DNA of 64,000 bases from Belliella calami (GTDB lineage: Bacteria > Bacteroidota > Bacteroidia > Cytophagales > Cyclobacteriaceae): the NCBI RefSeq assembly GCF_022549695.1, contig NZ_JAKZGS010000012.1:1-64000 (forward strand). The letters run 5' to 3'. A program made the translations under genes and the position numbers. This document shows positions 8,322 through 17,291 of this stretch, one piece after another. Numbering within the stretch: position 1 is the stretch's first letter; every line of letters starts with the position of its first letter. The notes below the pieces were generated by a model, which was not told the origin of the DNA, ran no database searches, and saw only the letters and a list, made by a program, of their open reading frames with translations.

Positions 8322-8358
8322 CAATACTTTTCAATCAAAAAATAATGATACTTCAATA

Positions 8359-8383
8359 ATATATATATATATATATATATATA
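8359..8383. repeat. (AT)12 dinucleotide microsatellite
   Basis: Twelve AT repeats plus one A, about 40 bp upstream of the minus-strand promoter of the peptide gene. Such tracts can change length by slippage. Confidence 0.9.
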
Positions 8384-8426
8384 AGCTAAATGCAAAATGG
8401 TGCGTATTTCTGCGTAAATAAAAAAT

Positions 8427-9525
8427 CCCGCAGATCTCGCAGATTCCCGCAGAAGTAGGAGTGTGGATTGATCAAGTTCTTAATTTCCGGTAAAGAATCA
8501 GCGTACATCAGCGTAATCAGCAGGCTATTTATTTCTCCCGCAGATCTCGCAGATTACCGCAGAAATAGGAGTTTGGATTGATCAAATTCTTGATTTTCGG
8601 TAAAGAATCAGCGGATATCAGCGTAATCAGCGGGCCTTATTTATTTCCCGCAGATCTCGCAGATTCCCGCAGAAGTAGGAGTTTGGATTGATCAAATTCT
8701 TAATTTTCGGTAAAGAATCAGCGGATATCAGCGCAATCAGCGGGCTGTTTATTTTCCCCGCAGATCTCGCAGATTACCGCAGAAGTATGAGAGTGGATTG
8801 ATCAAGTTCTTGATTTTCGGTAAAGAATCAGCGGATATCAGCGTAATCAGCGGGCTTTATTTATTTCCCGCAGATCTCGCAGATTCCCGCAGAAGTAGGA
8901 GTTTGGATTGATCAAATTCTTGATTTTCGGTAAAGAATCAGCGGATATCAGCGCAATCAGCGGGCTGTTTATTTTCCCCGCAGATCTCGCAGATTCCCGC
9001 AGAAGTAGGAGTTTGGATTGATCAAATTCTTAATTTTCGGTAAAGAATCAGCGTACATCAGCGCAGTCAGCCGGCTATTTATTTCTCCCGCAGATCTCGC
9101 AGATTCCCGCAGAAGTAGGAGTATGGATTGATCAAGTTCCTGATTTCCGGTAAAGAATCAGCGTACATCAGCGTAATCAGCGGGCTATTTATTTCTCCCG
9201 CAGATCTCGCAGATTCCCGCAGAAGTAGGAGTTTGGATTGATCAAATTCTTAATTTTCGGTATAGAATCAGCGTACATCAGCGCAGTCAGCCGGCTATTT
9301 ATTTCTCCCGCAGATCTCGCAGATTCCCGCAAAAGTAGGAGTATGGATTGATCAAGTTCCTGATTTCCGTTAAAGAATCAGCGTACATCAGCGTAATCAG
9401 CGGGCTATTTATTTCTCCCGCAGATCTCGCAGATTCCCGCAGAAGAGAAATGGGTTGGTTTAATGACAAATTCTTAGAAATAAATCAGTGCAAATCCGCC
9501 CAATCATTGTTATCCGCATTCAATC
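8427..9525. repeat. 110-bp tandem repeat array, copy B
   Basis: Same repeat and orientation as array A, with the anchor motif at 8427, 8537, 8647, 8757, 8867, 8977, 9087, 9197, 9307 and 9417: nine full 110-bp units plus a partial. It ends in an 85-bp terminal element (9441-9525) matching 6351-6435. Unit variants (ATTACCGC/ATTCCCGC, GCGGATATCA/GCGTACATCA, GCGCAATCAG/GCGTAATCAG/GCGCAGTCAG) are shuffled between the arrays, as expected from unequal crossing-over or gene conversion. No ORF here is convincing. Confidence 0.95.
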
Positions 9526-9609
9526 ATTAAAGTCCTAAAAGCCTCAATTCAAGCAAAAAGCTCTAAAACACCTCAACTTTCACTTTTCAACCTTGCAACA
9601 TTCCAACCC

Positions 9610-10221
9610 TCATATATGCTTCTCCTTCCCCGAGGCAATCTCAAAAAGCAATTCCCTAGACCTGTGAAGTTGGGCTTTGACAGTACCAAGCGGCTTGTCC
9701 AGTTCTTGTGCAATTTCATCGTAGGATAATTCTTGGAAATAGCGGAGCTCAACCAGTTTTCTGTATTTGGCGGGCAACTTATCGACAAATACCCTGACCA
9801 TTTCGATTCTCTGGGATCTGATGAATTCATCCTGTGGATTGTTGTCATCATCTTCCACATCTATCGTCACAGAGTTTCCTCCGTCATCGCTCAAGGTGGT
9901 ATTCAAACTCATGGTTTTGAGTTTTTTCTTTCTGATAAAGTCAATGGTATTATTGGTGGCAATTCTGAAAAGCCAAGTACTGAAAGTATAGTCTTTTTTG
10001 AACTTGTGAAGGTTTTTGAATGCTTTTGCAAAAGCTTCCATTGTCAAATCTTCGGCATCGTCAGCATCTCTGATCATTTTCAAAATCATAAAATAGACTG
10101 CTTTTTTGTAACGCTTCATCAACGTAGCATAAGCTTGCTGATCCTTTTGGTCAACAGCCTGATCTATTAGATCAAAATCTTCTAAAGCTTTATTCGAAAA
10201 ACCTCTTGTATTTACTTCCAT
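9610..10221 (-). CDS. RNA polymerase sigma factor, ECF (sigma-70) family
   Basis: 203 residues. Region 2 (residues ~25-95) has the core-binding segment DDAEDLTMEAFAKAF and the -10 recognition helix around FSTWLFRIATNNTIDFIRKKK. An acidic linker (DVEDDDNNPQDE) follows, then region 4 (~140-195) with the helix-turn-helix SYDEIAQELDKPLGTVKAQL. Length and layout are typical of ECF factors. No anti-sigma factor gene is adjacent. The gene overlaps the end of the upstream glycosyltransferase by 10 bp, so the two are probably co-transcribed. Target genes cannot be read from the window. Confidence 0.92.
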   Translation of the reverse strand: MEVNTRGFSNKALEDFDLIDQAVDQKDQQAYATLMKRYKKAVYFMILKMIRDADDAEDLTMEAFAKAFKNLHKFKKDYTFSTWLFRIATNNTIDFIRKKKLKTMSLNTTLSDDGGNSVTIDVEDDDNNPQDEFIRSQRIEMVRVFVDKLPAKYRKLVELRYFQELSYDEIAQELDKPLGTVKAQLHRSRELLFEIASGKEKHI

Positions 10222-11393
10222 CTAACTTTTTTTGATTGATACCCCAAAGTCCCTACAATCCAAAAATACCCCAGATAAATGACATCGAAAAACGTTGTCC
10301 AATACACTTTTGTATTTCCTTCTAATTTTTTTCTTGCCGATGTAAATACCGAAGTGAGCAATATCGACCGGACAATAGTTATACCTATAATTAATGAAAA
10401 TTGTTCCCAATTTTGGTTAATGCCATGAAATATAGTCAAGGAAATACTGCATACCCAAAATAATAGATGGGAAAATGAGTAAAGTCCAATTTTCAGTTTG
10501 TCTTTGCTGCGATAATATTTTCCGGCATGGAAATGCCTCTTTTTTTGCAAAAAGTAATTTTTCCAAGTTGATTTTGGCTTTGATAGTGTATTGCACAATG
10601 GATTTATGACCACTGTGGTGTTTTTGCCGTTTGCATATTTGTTGATAAATAGGTCGTCGTCACCACATTCGATTTGCCAAAGATCTTTGAAAGCCTTTTT
10701 CTCCATGAAGAAACCTCTTCTATAACAAAGATTTCTTCCCACACCCATAAATGGCGCCCCCCAAAGTGCAAATGAAAAATAAAGCATCCCTGTCCACAAT
10801 GTTTCAAATTGAATCCATTTGTTTAAAATACCGACGTCCTTTTCATAAGGGGAATAGCCTAAAGCAAATGTTTTGCCTTCCTCTCTAACTGGTGCTGTCA
10901 TCAAACGAATCCATTGATCGGATTGTGGAACACAGTCTGCGTCGGTCAGCAAAAGCACATCATTTTTCGCTACTTTGATACCAAGTGTGAGTGCGTATTT
11001 CTTTGAGGTGACATGATCGGGGGTGTATTTGATCGTTACTGTTCGGAGTTGGGGGTAGATTGCCATCATTTTTTCCAACAAAACCCTAGTCCCATCAAAA
11101 GATCTGTCATTGATGATCATGACATCATAGTTTGGATAATCTTGGCTGCAAAGAATTGGGATAAGTTTTTTGAGGTTGGCTTTTTCATTGTGAGCAGCAA
11201 CTACAATGGTCACACCTTCCATGTTGCCATTGTTTTTTCCTGAATTTTTGTTTTTGTTGGAGTAGGAAAGCCTTCCAAAAATAAAAAGTATGTAGATCAA
11301 TTGCACACCTAGGGCAACCAAAAACATTATCCACAAAATATCATTGATCATTCTTATGCATTTAACTGGCAAATATAAAAGCAAATTCAGCAT
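10212..11393 (-). CDS. Membrane glycosyltransferase, family 2
   Basis: 393 residues. An N-terminal membrane segment (about 15-40) precedes a GT-A catalytic domain starting VTIVVAAHNEKANL near residue 58, with DADCVPQ as the metal/nucleotide-sugar site and a CGDDDLF acceptor-site motif. Two or three C-terminal hydrophobic segments follow, as in processive or polyprenyl-linked GT2 enzymes. A second ATG at 11351 would drop 14 residues, and no ribosome site decides between them. Sugar and acceptor are unknown. It is translationally coupled to the downstream sigma factor gene. Confidence 0.85.
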   Translation of the reverse strand: MLNLLLYLPVKCIRMINDILWIMFLVALGVQLIYILFIFGRLSYSNKNKNSGKNNGNMEGVTIVVAAHNEKANLKKLIPILCSQDYPNYDVMIINDRSFDGTRVLLEKMMAIYPQLRTVTIKYTPDHVTSKKYALTLGIKVAKNDVLLLTDADCVPQSDQWIRLMTAPVREEGKTFALGYSPYEKDVGILNKWIQFETLWTGMLYFSFALWGAPFMGVGRNLCYRRGFFMEKKAFKDLWQIECGDDDLFINKYANGKNTTVVINPLCNTLSKPKSTWKNYFLQKKRHFHAGKYYRSKDKLKIGLYSFSHLLFWVCSISLTIFHGINQNWEQFSLIIGITIVRSILLTSVFTSARKKLEGNTKVYWTTFFDVIYLGYFWIVGTLGYQSKKVRWK

Positions 11394-11412
11394 TCATTTA
11401 AGAATAAGCTTA

Positions 11413-11420
11413 TATTTTTG
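11413..11420 (+). promoter_or_regulatory. -7 promoter box upstream of tgt
   Basis: TATTTTTG matches the Bacteroidota -7 consensus TAnnTTTG exactly, 65 nt before the tgt start. No good -33 box is visible at the expected place. Confidence 0.35.
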
Positions 11421-11485
11421 TGCTTGAATTTATGAAGAAGTGCCAAAGGCCGTAATATAAAGGTCTTGGTGCTTGAGAAAAGGAT

Positions 11486-12616
11486 ATGAAATTTACATTA
11501 GAACATACAGACCCTCAGAGTAAAGCAAGGGCAGGAGTACTCAAGACTGATCATGGAGATATAGAAACTCCTATTTTTATGCCTGTAGGGACAGCGGGCT
11601 CAGTCAAAGCAGTTCATCAGCGTGAACTGACTTACGATATCAAAGCCCAGATTATTTTGGGGAATACTTATCATCTTTATTTGAGGCCGGGACTAGGTGT
11701 ATTGGAAAAAGCTGGAGGATTACATAAATTCAATGGCTGGGAAAAACCAATCCTGACAGACAGTGGTGGTTATCAGGTGTTCTCTTTGGCAGGCACGAGG
11801 AAAATCACCGAGGAAGGTGTGGTTTTCAAATCACATATCGATGGTTCCAAGCACATTTTTTCTCCGGAAGGAGTGATGGATATTCAGAGAAGCATCGGAG
11901 CAGATATCATTATGGCATTTGATGAGTGTACTCCATATCCTTGTGAGTTTGAATATGCGAGGAAATCAATGGAGATGACCCATCGATGGCTGAAGCGTTG
12001 TATTGATAGATTTGATAGTACTGAAGGGAAATATGGCTATAGACAAACTTTGTTTCCGATCGTACAAGGCTCTGTTTACAAAGATTTGAGGAAGCAATCT
12101 GCGGAATTTATTGCTTCTTGTGACAGGGAAGGAAATGCTATTGGAGGATTGTCTGTAGGTGAACCTGCTGAAATGATGTATGAAATGACCGAAATGGTCA
12201 CTGATATTCTCCCTAAAGACAAACCAAGATACTTGATGGGAGTTGGTACTCCAGCCAATATTTTGGAGTGTATTGCGTTGGGAGTGGATATGTTTGACTG
12301 TGTGATGCCTACCAGAAATGCAAGAAATGGAATGCTGTTCACATCTGAGGGAATCATCAATATCAGGAACGAAAAGTGGAAAGAAGATTTCAGTTCTATA
12401 GACCCTGCGATCAATTCTTACGTAAGTAGTTTTTATTCCAAGGCTTATTTGAGACATTTGACAATATCAAAAGAAATCCTAGCTGCCCAGATCGCCAGTA
12501 TTCACAATTTGGCCTTCTATCTATGGCTGGTAGGTCAGGCGAGAGAAAAAATCAAATCAGGTGAATTCTCCACTTGGAAAGATCAAATGGTCAAAAAAGT
12601 CAGTACTAGATTGTAA
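11486..12616 (+). CDS. tgt: tRNA-guanine transglycosylase
   Basis: 376 residues, normal length. The enzyme exchanges guanine for a queuosine precursor at position 34 of GUN-anticodon tRNAs. TPIFMPVGTAGSVK (N-terminal), LTDSGGYQVFSL with the base-binding and general-base Asp, GGLSVGEP, and MFDCVMPTRNARNG with the nucleophilic Asp are all present. The C-terminal zinc site is not: where the family has CxCxxC, this protein reads INSYVSS, although the later His (SIHNL) is kept. From memory this loss also occurs in other Bacteroidota Tgt proteins, so the gene is probably functional. It is followed after 4 bp by the permease gene. Confidence 0.95.
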   Translation: MKFTLEHTDPQSKARAGVLKTDHGDIETPIFMPVGTAGSVKAVHQRELTYDIKAQIILGNTYHLYLRPGLGVLEKAGGLHKFNGWEKPILTDSGGYQVFSLAGTRKITEEGVVFKSHIDGSKHIFSPEGVMDIQRSIGADIIMAFDECTPYPCEFEYARKSMEMTHRWLKRCIDRFDSTEGKYGYRQTLFPIVQGSVYKDLRKQSAEFIASCDREGNAIGGLSVGEPAEMMYEMTEMVTDILPKDKPRYLMGVGTPANILECIALGVDMFDCVMPTRNARNGMLFTSEGIINIRNEKWKEDFSSIDPAINSYVSSFYSKAYLRHLTISKEILAAQIASIHNLAFYLWLVGQAREKIKSGEFSTWKDQMVKKVSTRL

Positions 12617-12620
12617 GCAC

Positions 12621-13694
12621 ATGAAATTATTGGATAAACTCATCATCAAGGATTTTCTCAAAACCTACTTTTTTGTGGTTTTGATGCTGATCCTTATTGT
12701 GCTTGTTCTGGATTTTACAGAAAAAAATGATGCATTTATCCGAAACGAAGTGCCTGTATCGGAAATTTTGAAGTATATGGCCAATTATGGCCTATATCTC
12801 AATAATTTACTTACTCCCATTACAGTATTTATCTCAGTAATTTTTATTACTTCCAAGATGGCAGGGAGAACAGAAATCGTTGCCATTTTGAGTTCAGGAA
12901 CGAGTTTCGTCCGCATGCTTGTGCCGTTTTTTACCGGAGCAGCATTGATCGGAGCAGCTTCATTTCTGTTGAATGGATGGGTTTTGCCTGTTGCGACGGC
13001 TGGAGTTACTGAGTTTAAGACAAGATATTTGGAAGATACTAAATTCTACAATGAAACAAACATCCATATCAAAGTAGCTCCTGATGTTTATGCTTATATT
13101 TCGAGGTATTACCCTTCGGGAAATATGGGTTATAGCTTCACTTTGGAGCAAATTAGGGATGGGGAATTGGTTGCCAAATTATCAGCAGACCGAATAGTTT
13201 GGGATACTGCCATCAATTCTTGGACGATGAAAAACTGGAACTTGAGGGTTTTGAACGATATGGGGGAAGATTTTACAAAAGGAGATAACCTCGATACCTT
13301 ACTTTCCATTACCCCTGATGATTTTGATTTGCCTTCCAATCATCATGAGACTTTGAAATTGCCAGAATTGACACGTCAAATCCAAGTATTGGAAGATAGG
13401 GGAGCTGACAATGTGAATTATTATAAGATTGAAAGATATGTTAGATACATGTCTCCATTTGCGGCAGTTATTTTGACATTTATAGGGGTCATCGTTTCAT
13501 CTAAGAAGACCAGGGGAGGTTCTGGATTTCAGATTGCCTTGGGTTTCATGCTGGCCTTCGTCTATATTATTTTGTTTTTATTGTCTCGGACTTTTGCAGA
13601 AGCTGGTACCACATATCCTATATTTGCGATATGGCTGCCCAACTTGGTATTTGCCATCACAGGATTGGTGTTGTATAAAACAGTGCCAAGATAA
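12621..13694 (+). CDS. LptF/LptG family permease
   Basis: 357 residues from the ATG at 12621; an upstream in-frame start would overlap tgt and add residues unlike the family. YjgP/YjgQ architecture: KLLDKLIIKDFLKTYFF at the N terminus, a membrane helix pair, ILSSGTSFVRML in the conserved loop, a periplasmic beta-jellyroll-like middle (about 120-260) and three C-terminal helices. In the Lpt system such permeases extract lipopolysaccharide from the inner membrane with LptB. Whether this is LptF or LptG is not decidable here. The stop is 2 bp before the next ATG. Confidence 0.88.
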   Translation: MKLLDKLIIKDFLKTYFFVVLMLILIVLVLDFTEKNDAFIRNEVPVSEILKYMANYGLYLNNLLTPITVFISVIFITSKMAGRTEIVAILSSGTSFVRMLVPFFTGAALIGAASFLLNGWVLPVATAGVTEFKTRYLEDTKFYNETNIHIKVAPDVYAYISRYYPSGNMGYSFTLEQIRDGELVAKLSADRIVWDTAINSWTMKNWNLRVLNDMGEDFTKGDNLDTLLSITPDDFDLPSNHHETLKLPELTRQIQVLEDRGADNVNYYKIERYVRYMSPFAAVILTFIGVIVSSKKTRGGSGFQIALGFMLAFVYIILFLLSRTFAEAGTTYPIFAIWLPNLVFAITGLVLYKTVPR

Positions 13695-13696
13695 AT

Positions 13697-14617
13697 ATGC
13701 TTCAAAACACTACAGTCAAAGATTACCTAATGCTCCATTTCATCGTGTTGATTTGGGGATTTACAGCTATTTTGGGATTATTGATCAGTATTCCATCAGT
13801 AGAGATTGTTTTCTACAGGACGCTTATGGCAAGCGGTTTTTTGGGTTTGGTGTTTTTGGTGAAAAAGCAAAAAGTCAGACTTACAAACCAAGAACTTTTG
13901 AAAGTTATCGGTACAGGTTTTTTGATTTCCATCCATTGGATTTTATTTTTTTGGGCGGCGAGGGTTTCCACAGCTTCTGTTTGTCTTGCAGGCATGGCTA
14001 CGACATCTCTTTGGACGGCTTTCATTGAGCCAATGGTCAATAAATCCAAAGTTAAGTGGTTTGAGATTTTGCTTGGGATGATGGTGATTTCAGGCCTTTA
14101 CGTAGTTTTTAGCTTTGAAGGTGGCTATTGGCTGGGTTTGACCATGGCAGTAGCTTCAGCGTTGATTGCAGCAATTTTCACAGTGATCAATGGGAGGTTG
14201 ATCAAGAGGCACTCTCCTTATGTATTGACCTTTTATGAAATGTTTGGAGCCTGTATTTTTTCGGTTTTGTTTATGCCATTTTATGCAGCATTTTTTACAG
14301 AAGGAGTGGGTTTACAACTGATGCCAAATGGTTGGGATTGGTTTTGGTTGTTTCTCTTGGGTGGTGTTTGTACTGTTTACGCTTTTTCCGTTTCGGTAGA
14401 GCTGATGCGTAGGTTAACAGCCTTTGCGATCAACCTAACGGTAAATCTAGAGCCCGTTTACGGTATCGTATTGGCGGTATTGATTTTTGGTGAAAAGGAA
14501 CAGATGACTCCAGGTTTTTATTTGGGGACATTGATCATTTTGATCTCAGTTTTGCTCTATCCCGTGTTCAATTATTTCAACAGGAGAAGGCAAGCTAAGA
14601 GGGTTTTGGGGGTTTGA
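13697..14617 (+). CDS. EamA-family (DMT) transporter
   Basis: 306 residues with about ten hydrophobic segments arranged as two EamA repeats (residues ~10-140 and ~155-290). LEPVYGIVLAVLIFGE near the C terminus is the typical second-repeat signature of drug/metabolite transporters. The substrate cannot be predicted. Last gene of the tgt-permease-transporter run with minimal spacing. Confidence 0.88.
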   Translation: MLQNTTVKDYLMLHFIVLIWGFTAILGLLISIPSVEIVFYRTLMASGFLGLVFLVKKQKVRLTNQELLKVIGTGFLISIHWILFFWAARVSTASVCLAGMATTSLWTAFIEPMVNKSKVKWFEILLGMMVISGLYVVFSFEGGYWLGLTMAVASALIAAIFTVINGRLIKRHSPYVLTFYEMFGACIFSVLFMPFYAAFFTEGVGLQLMPNGWDWFWLFLLGGVCTVYAFSVSVELMRRLTAFAINLTVNLEPVYGIVLAVLIFGEKEQMTPGFYLGTLIILISVLLYPVFNYFNRRRQAKRVLGV

Positions 14618-15009
14618 GATCATTGTTCTTAAAACTGAGTAGTACGCCGGAAACGCTTAACCTCTGCTAAGAAATTGTGTGTGGGGATATAGTGCAAAAT
14701 TTGGCTATAATTCCATTTTTATTTTTTTTTTTCAGATTCCAATTTTTGAAATAATTTCCTTAGAGTACATAGTATATTTACTCTGCCCTTCGGTAGCTTT
14801 ATTTTAAATTATCAATAGTGAGAAAATTTTAGCTCTTTTTTTTGTAATATGATAAAAAAAACATTGATTTAAATTAATTGAAGAAAATTGATTGAATTTT
14901 TACCGTGAAAAACATTTTTTTTTGATATTCAGAAAAAATTGAGAAATAATTGTTGTTTTTTTTATTATTCAAAACAATTTATGTTTGCTGAAATTTAAAC
15001 AAAAAACAT
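14618..15009. other. AT-rich intergenic region
   Basis: Very AT-rich with A and T runs. No coding frame seen. The only signal is the promoter box at 14980-14987. Confidence 0.5.
14980..14987 (+). promoter_or_regulatory. -7 promoter box for the 15010 gene
   Basis: TATGTTTG is an exact TAnnTTTG match, 22 nt before the start codon. The expected -33 position is a T run rather than TTTG. Confidence 0.45.
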
Positions 15010-15567
15010 ATGAAAATCAATTTAGCAATCATTGGTTTGTTTTTTCTTATCATTCCACAGAATCTTTTTTCTCAGGATCAGAAGTCAAATAAGTTTCAGG
15101 TACATGTTAACTATCTTAATATAGAAAACAAAATAAGAGGAGGTGCTAATTCGGGTATTGGAATAGGAACAGAATATCATTTTCCAATAGTCAAAAGTAT
15201 TGGTTTGGATGGAATTGGAGGGATAGGTTATGAAAGGCTCCTTAATTGTTCACTTTGCCAATCTGAATGGTTTGTGAATGGATATTGGGCTGGAATAGGT
15301 CTTTCCAAAAAATTTCAGATAAAAGATAAACATAAGTTTATGACTCAGGTAAGATATAGGTATGTTGGATTTGAAAGAAATGAAGCTGAATTGTTGGAAA
15401 TGGATGGTACTTTTGTGAGATGGCAAGAAGCAAAAAAGCCACAAGACATGTTAGGCTTTAGATTTAGTTATTTTTTGCCTGTCAAGGTTCCAGTAATTTT
15501 GTCCTATACATTCGAAAATGGATCGTTTCATAGAATGAATTCATTTTCTTTAGGATATCAGTTTTAG
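15010..15567 (+). CDS. Exported outer-membrane-type protein
   Basis: 185 residues with a clear signal peptide (MKINLAIIGLFFLIIPQNLF, cut near SQDQ). The rest alternates aromatic/hydrophobic and polar residues, is Gly-rich (GGANSGIGIGTEYHF) and ends FSLGYQF, a C-terminal aromatic as in outer-membrane beta-barrels. Probably a small barrel of about eight strands. No homologue is recognised. A lone monocistronic gene with its own promoter box and a strong terminator. Confidence 0.6.
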   Translation: MKINLAIIGLFFLIIPQNLFSQDQKSNKFQVHVNYLNIENKIRGGANSGIGIGTEYHFPIVKSIGLDGIGGIGYERLLNCSLCQSEWFVNGYWAGIGLSKKFQIKDKHKFMTQVRYRYVGFERNEAELLEMDGTFVRWQEAKKPQDMLGFRFSYFLPVKVPVILSYTFENGSFHRMNSFSLGYQF

Positions 15568-15576
15568 AATTGTTAG

Positions 15577-15613
15577 TCGGTCACCTTTTGAAAAATCGGT
15601 GACCGATTTTTTT
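15577..15613 (+). terminator. Rho-independent terminator
   Basis: TCGGTCACC (15577-15585) and GGTGACCGA (15598-15606) form a perfect 9-bp stem, followed by seven T. It ends the 15010 gene, 10 bp after its stop. Confidence 0.85.
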
Positions 15614-15656
15614 GGAGATATTTTTACTTTTTTTAATTCATTCCAAGTTTAGAAAT

Positions 15657-15923
15657 TTAAATATTTTTTTCCAATAATATTTTGGTTTGCGATTCTTCTA
15701 TCTGCTTGAAATATTCCGCCATCCCTTCTTCTGCTAAATTGACCATGTCCTTGTCTTCTTTGGCTTGACTATATGATTTTACATATGCAGCTCTTTTGAG
15801 ATGCTCAAGGTATAATCTTAAGGCTTTTTCAATTAGCTTGTTTTTAGGAATCTCTAATTTCTTGGCATGCTCGTCGAGCATTTCCAATAAGTCATTTGGA
15901 AGTGAGCTAGTAAAAGTTGCCAT
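15657..15923 (-). CDS. Ribbon-helix-helix (CopG-type) protein
   Basis: 88 residues from the ATG at 15923. The N terminus is a canonical ribbon-helix-helix: beta strand TFTSSLPNDLLEML, then two helices with EIPKNKLIEKALRLYLEHL. The remainder is charged and helical, as in the toxin-binding tail of RHH antitoxins. No toxin gene (RelE/ParE, PIN or other) is adjacent on either side. It may be an orphan antitoxin or a stand-alone repressor. Confidence 0.75.
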   Translation of the reverse strand: MATFTSSLPNDLLEMLDEHAKKLEIPKNKLIEKALRLYLEHLKRAAYVKSYSQAKEDKDMVNLAEEGMAEYFKQIEESQTKILLEKNI

Positions 15924-16004
15924 ATTTTTACATTTGAAGTAATAATACAAATTATATTTATAAAATGTAAATATGGATTTGTCAAAAATTATTCATGAAC
16001 TTTA

Positions 16005-16811
16005 CTACATCTCTCCCTCAAACACAAAATAACCTTCTTTCCAAACCCCTTTTTCTACTTTCTCATCAAACAATCCAAACACTGTCGACCCTGACCCTGA
16101 CATGGCAGCGTAGAAAGCACCCATTTCATAAAGTTTACTTTTGATAGCTGCAATCTCTGGGTATTTGGGGAAGATGCTTGCCTCAAAATCATTGATCAAT
16201 TCATCCTTCCACCTCGATCGGTCGGCAAGGACTTCAGATAGGTTAACTTTCGGTGCTTTTGGGATTACACCGGCATAAGCTTCTTGGGTTCCGATATGGA
16301 TATTTGGGTTGATTAGTAGAAGGTGTTTGCCTTTCAGGTCGATATTCACTGGCTCAAGAACTTCTCCTCTTCCTGTAGCGATCTTTGGCGTATTTTCTAC
16401 GAAAAAAGCACAATCACTACCCAATTGCGCAGCATAATCTTCCAAAAACCAATCTTCAAGCAACAAATCAAAAAGATTGTTCATCAAGCTCAATGCAAAA
16501 GCAGCATCTGCTGAACCACCCCCCAAACCTGCACCCATAGGGATGTTTTTGTGAAGATGAATGCTCACATGCGGCAATTCATTGAAGTCTTTGCGCAGGA
16601 GTTTGAATGCTTTGAGTATGAGGTTGTCTTTGTCTGAACCAGGGATAGGCAAACCCGTACTTGTGAAAGTGGTTTTCTTGTCTAAGATCATTTCCAACGC
16701 ATCGTACAAAGGAATGGGGACCATGCAAGTCTCTACCTCGTGATAGCCATCTTTTCTTTTGGCTGTGATGTGTAAGCCAAGATTTATTTTTGCATTTGGG
16801 AAACTGATCAT
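16005..16811 (-). CDS. ispE: 4-diphosphocytidyl-2-C-methyl-D-erythritol kinase
   Basis: 268 residues. GHMP kinase of the MEP isoprenoid pathway, phosphorylating CDP-ME on its 2-hydroxyl. SFPNAKINLGLHITAKRKDGYH at the N terminus holds the substrate Lys. PMGAGLGGGSADAAFAL (residues ~92-108) is the ATP-binding motif, and AAMSGSGSTVFGLF is the third GHMP motif. The length is slightly short, but all motifs are complete. No other isoprenoid gene lies in the window. Confidence 0.95.
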   Translation of the reverse strand: MISFPNAKINLGLHITAKRKDGYHEVETCMVPIPLYDALEMILDKKTTFTSTGLPIPGSDKDNLILKAFKLLRKDFNELPHVSIHLHKNIPMGAGLGGGSADAAFALSLMNNLFDLLLEDWFLEDYAAQLGSDCAFFVENTPKIATGRGEVLEPVNIDLKGKHLLLINPNIHIGTQEAYAGVIPKAPKVNLSEVLADRSRWKDELINDFEASIFPKYPEIAAIKSKLYEMGAFYAAMSGSGSTVFGLFDEKVEKGVWKEGYFVFEGEM

Positions 16812-17163
16812 GCCCCGAATTTATAAATTATGTGACGAGATAAATAATTCACCAAGCAAATCTTTCAAAACCATTTGTTTTTCAATAGTTTATTGTTTTT
16901 TATTGTGATTTGTGGAAATACAAAAACTTTGCGTATTCATTACTGTATCTTATCGATAAGGATTTTTTATTTATAAAAAAATCAAAAAAAATAACTTTTT
17001 GTTAACACTTAGCGAATCCGTGATTTTGTTTTGAAATTTTAAATAAATTTTAAAAAAAAAATATATAATTCTGATTATAAACAAAAAAAAGCATGATAAT
17101 TTTTTCAAAAAGTTTAATGACGGTATTTAAAATTTAAATGTGAGATAAAAAAAGAATTAAAAT

Positions 17164-17195
17164 ATTGTAAGTATGGAAATTGAGGTTTAATATTG
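17164..17195 (+). promoter_or_regulatory. Candidate promoter of the ilv-leu operon
   Basis: ATTG (17164-17167), 20-nt spacer, TAATATTG (17188-17195), near the Bacteroidota TTTG-N19-TAnnTTTG pattern with one mismatch in each box. Transcription would start about 30 nt before the leader ATG. The remaining ~350 bp toward ispE is AT-rich with no other feature seen. Confidence 0.45.
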
Positions 17196-17234
17196 TATCA
17201 CGAAATCGAAACAAAAAATATTAACCATAACCAC

Positions 17235-17291
17235 ATGTTTAAATCAGTCAGCCTTATTGGAATTATTATTCTCATCATTGGAAAACAATGA
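17235..17291 (+). CDS. ilv leader peptide (attenuator)
   Basis: An 18-codon reading frame, MFKSVSLIGIIILIIGKQ, then TGA. Six Ile, two Leu and one Val make half of all residues branched-chain amino acids, with Ile at positions 8, 10, 11, 12, 14 and 15. It lies between the promoter and a terminator in front of ilvD, and its stop codon is part of the antiterminator arm. This is the layout of a ribosome-mediated attenuator leader: stalling at Ile codons when Ile-tRNA is scarce would release the operon. No Shine-Dalgarno is visible. Confidence 0.8.
   Translation: MFKSVSLIGIIILIIGKQ

Noticed and set aside
9348-9530. 60-codon plus-strand ORF at the end of array B
   Set aside because: Encoded entirely by repeat and terminal-element sequence, with no counterpart frame kept in array A.
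9733-10170. Plus-strand ORFs opposite the ECF sigma factor gene
   Set aside because: Antisense shadows of a clearly homologous coding sequence.
16812-17160. Riboswitch or T-box upstream of ilvD
   Set aside because: No T-box motif or conserved aptamer elements seen; the leader-peptide attenuator explains the regulatory structures present.
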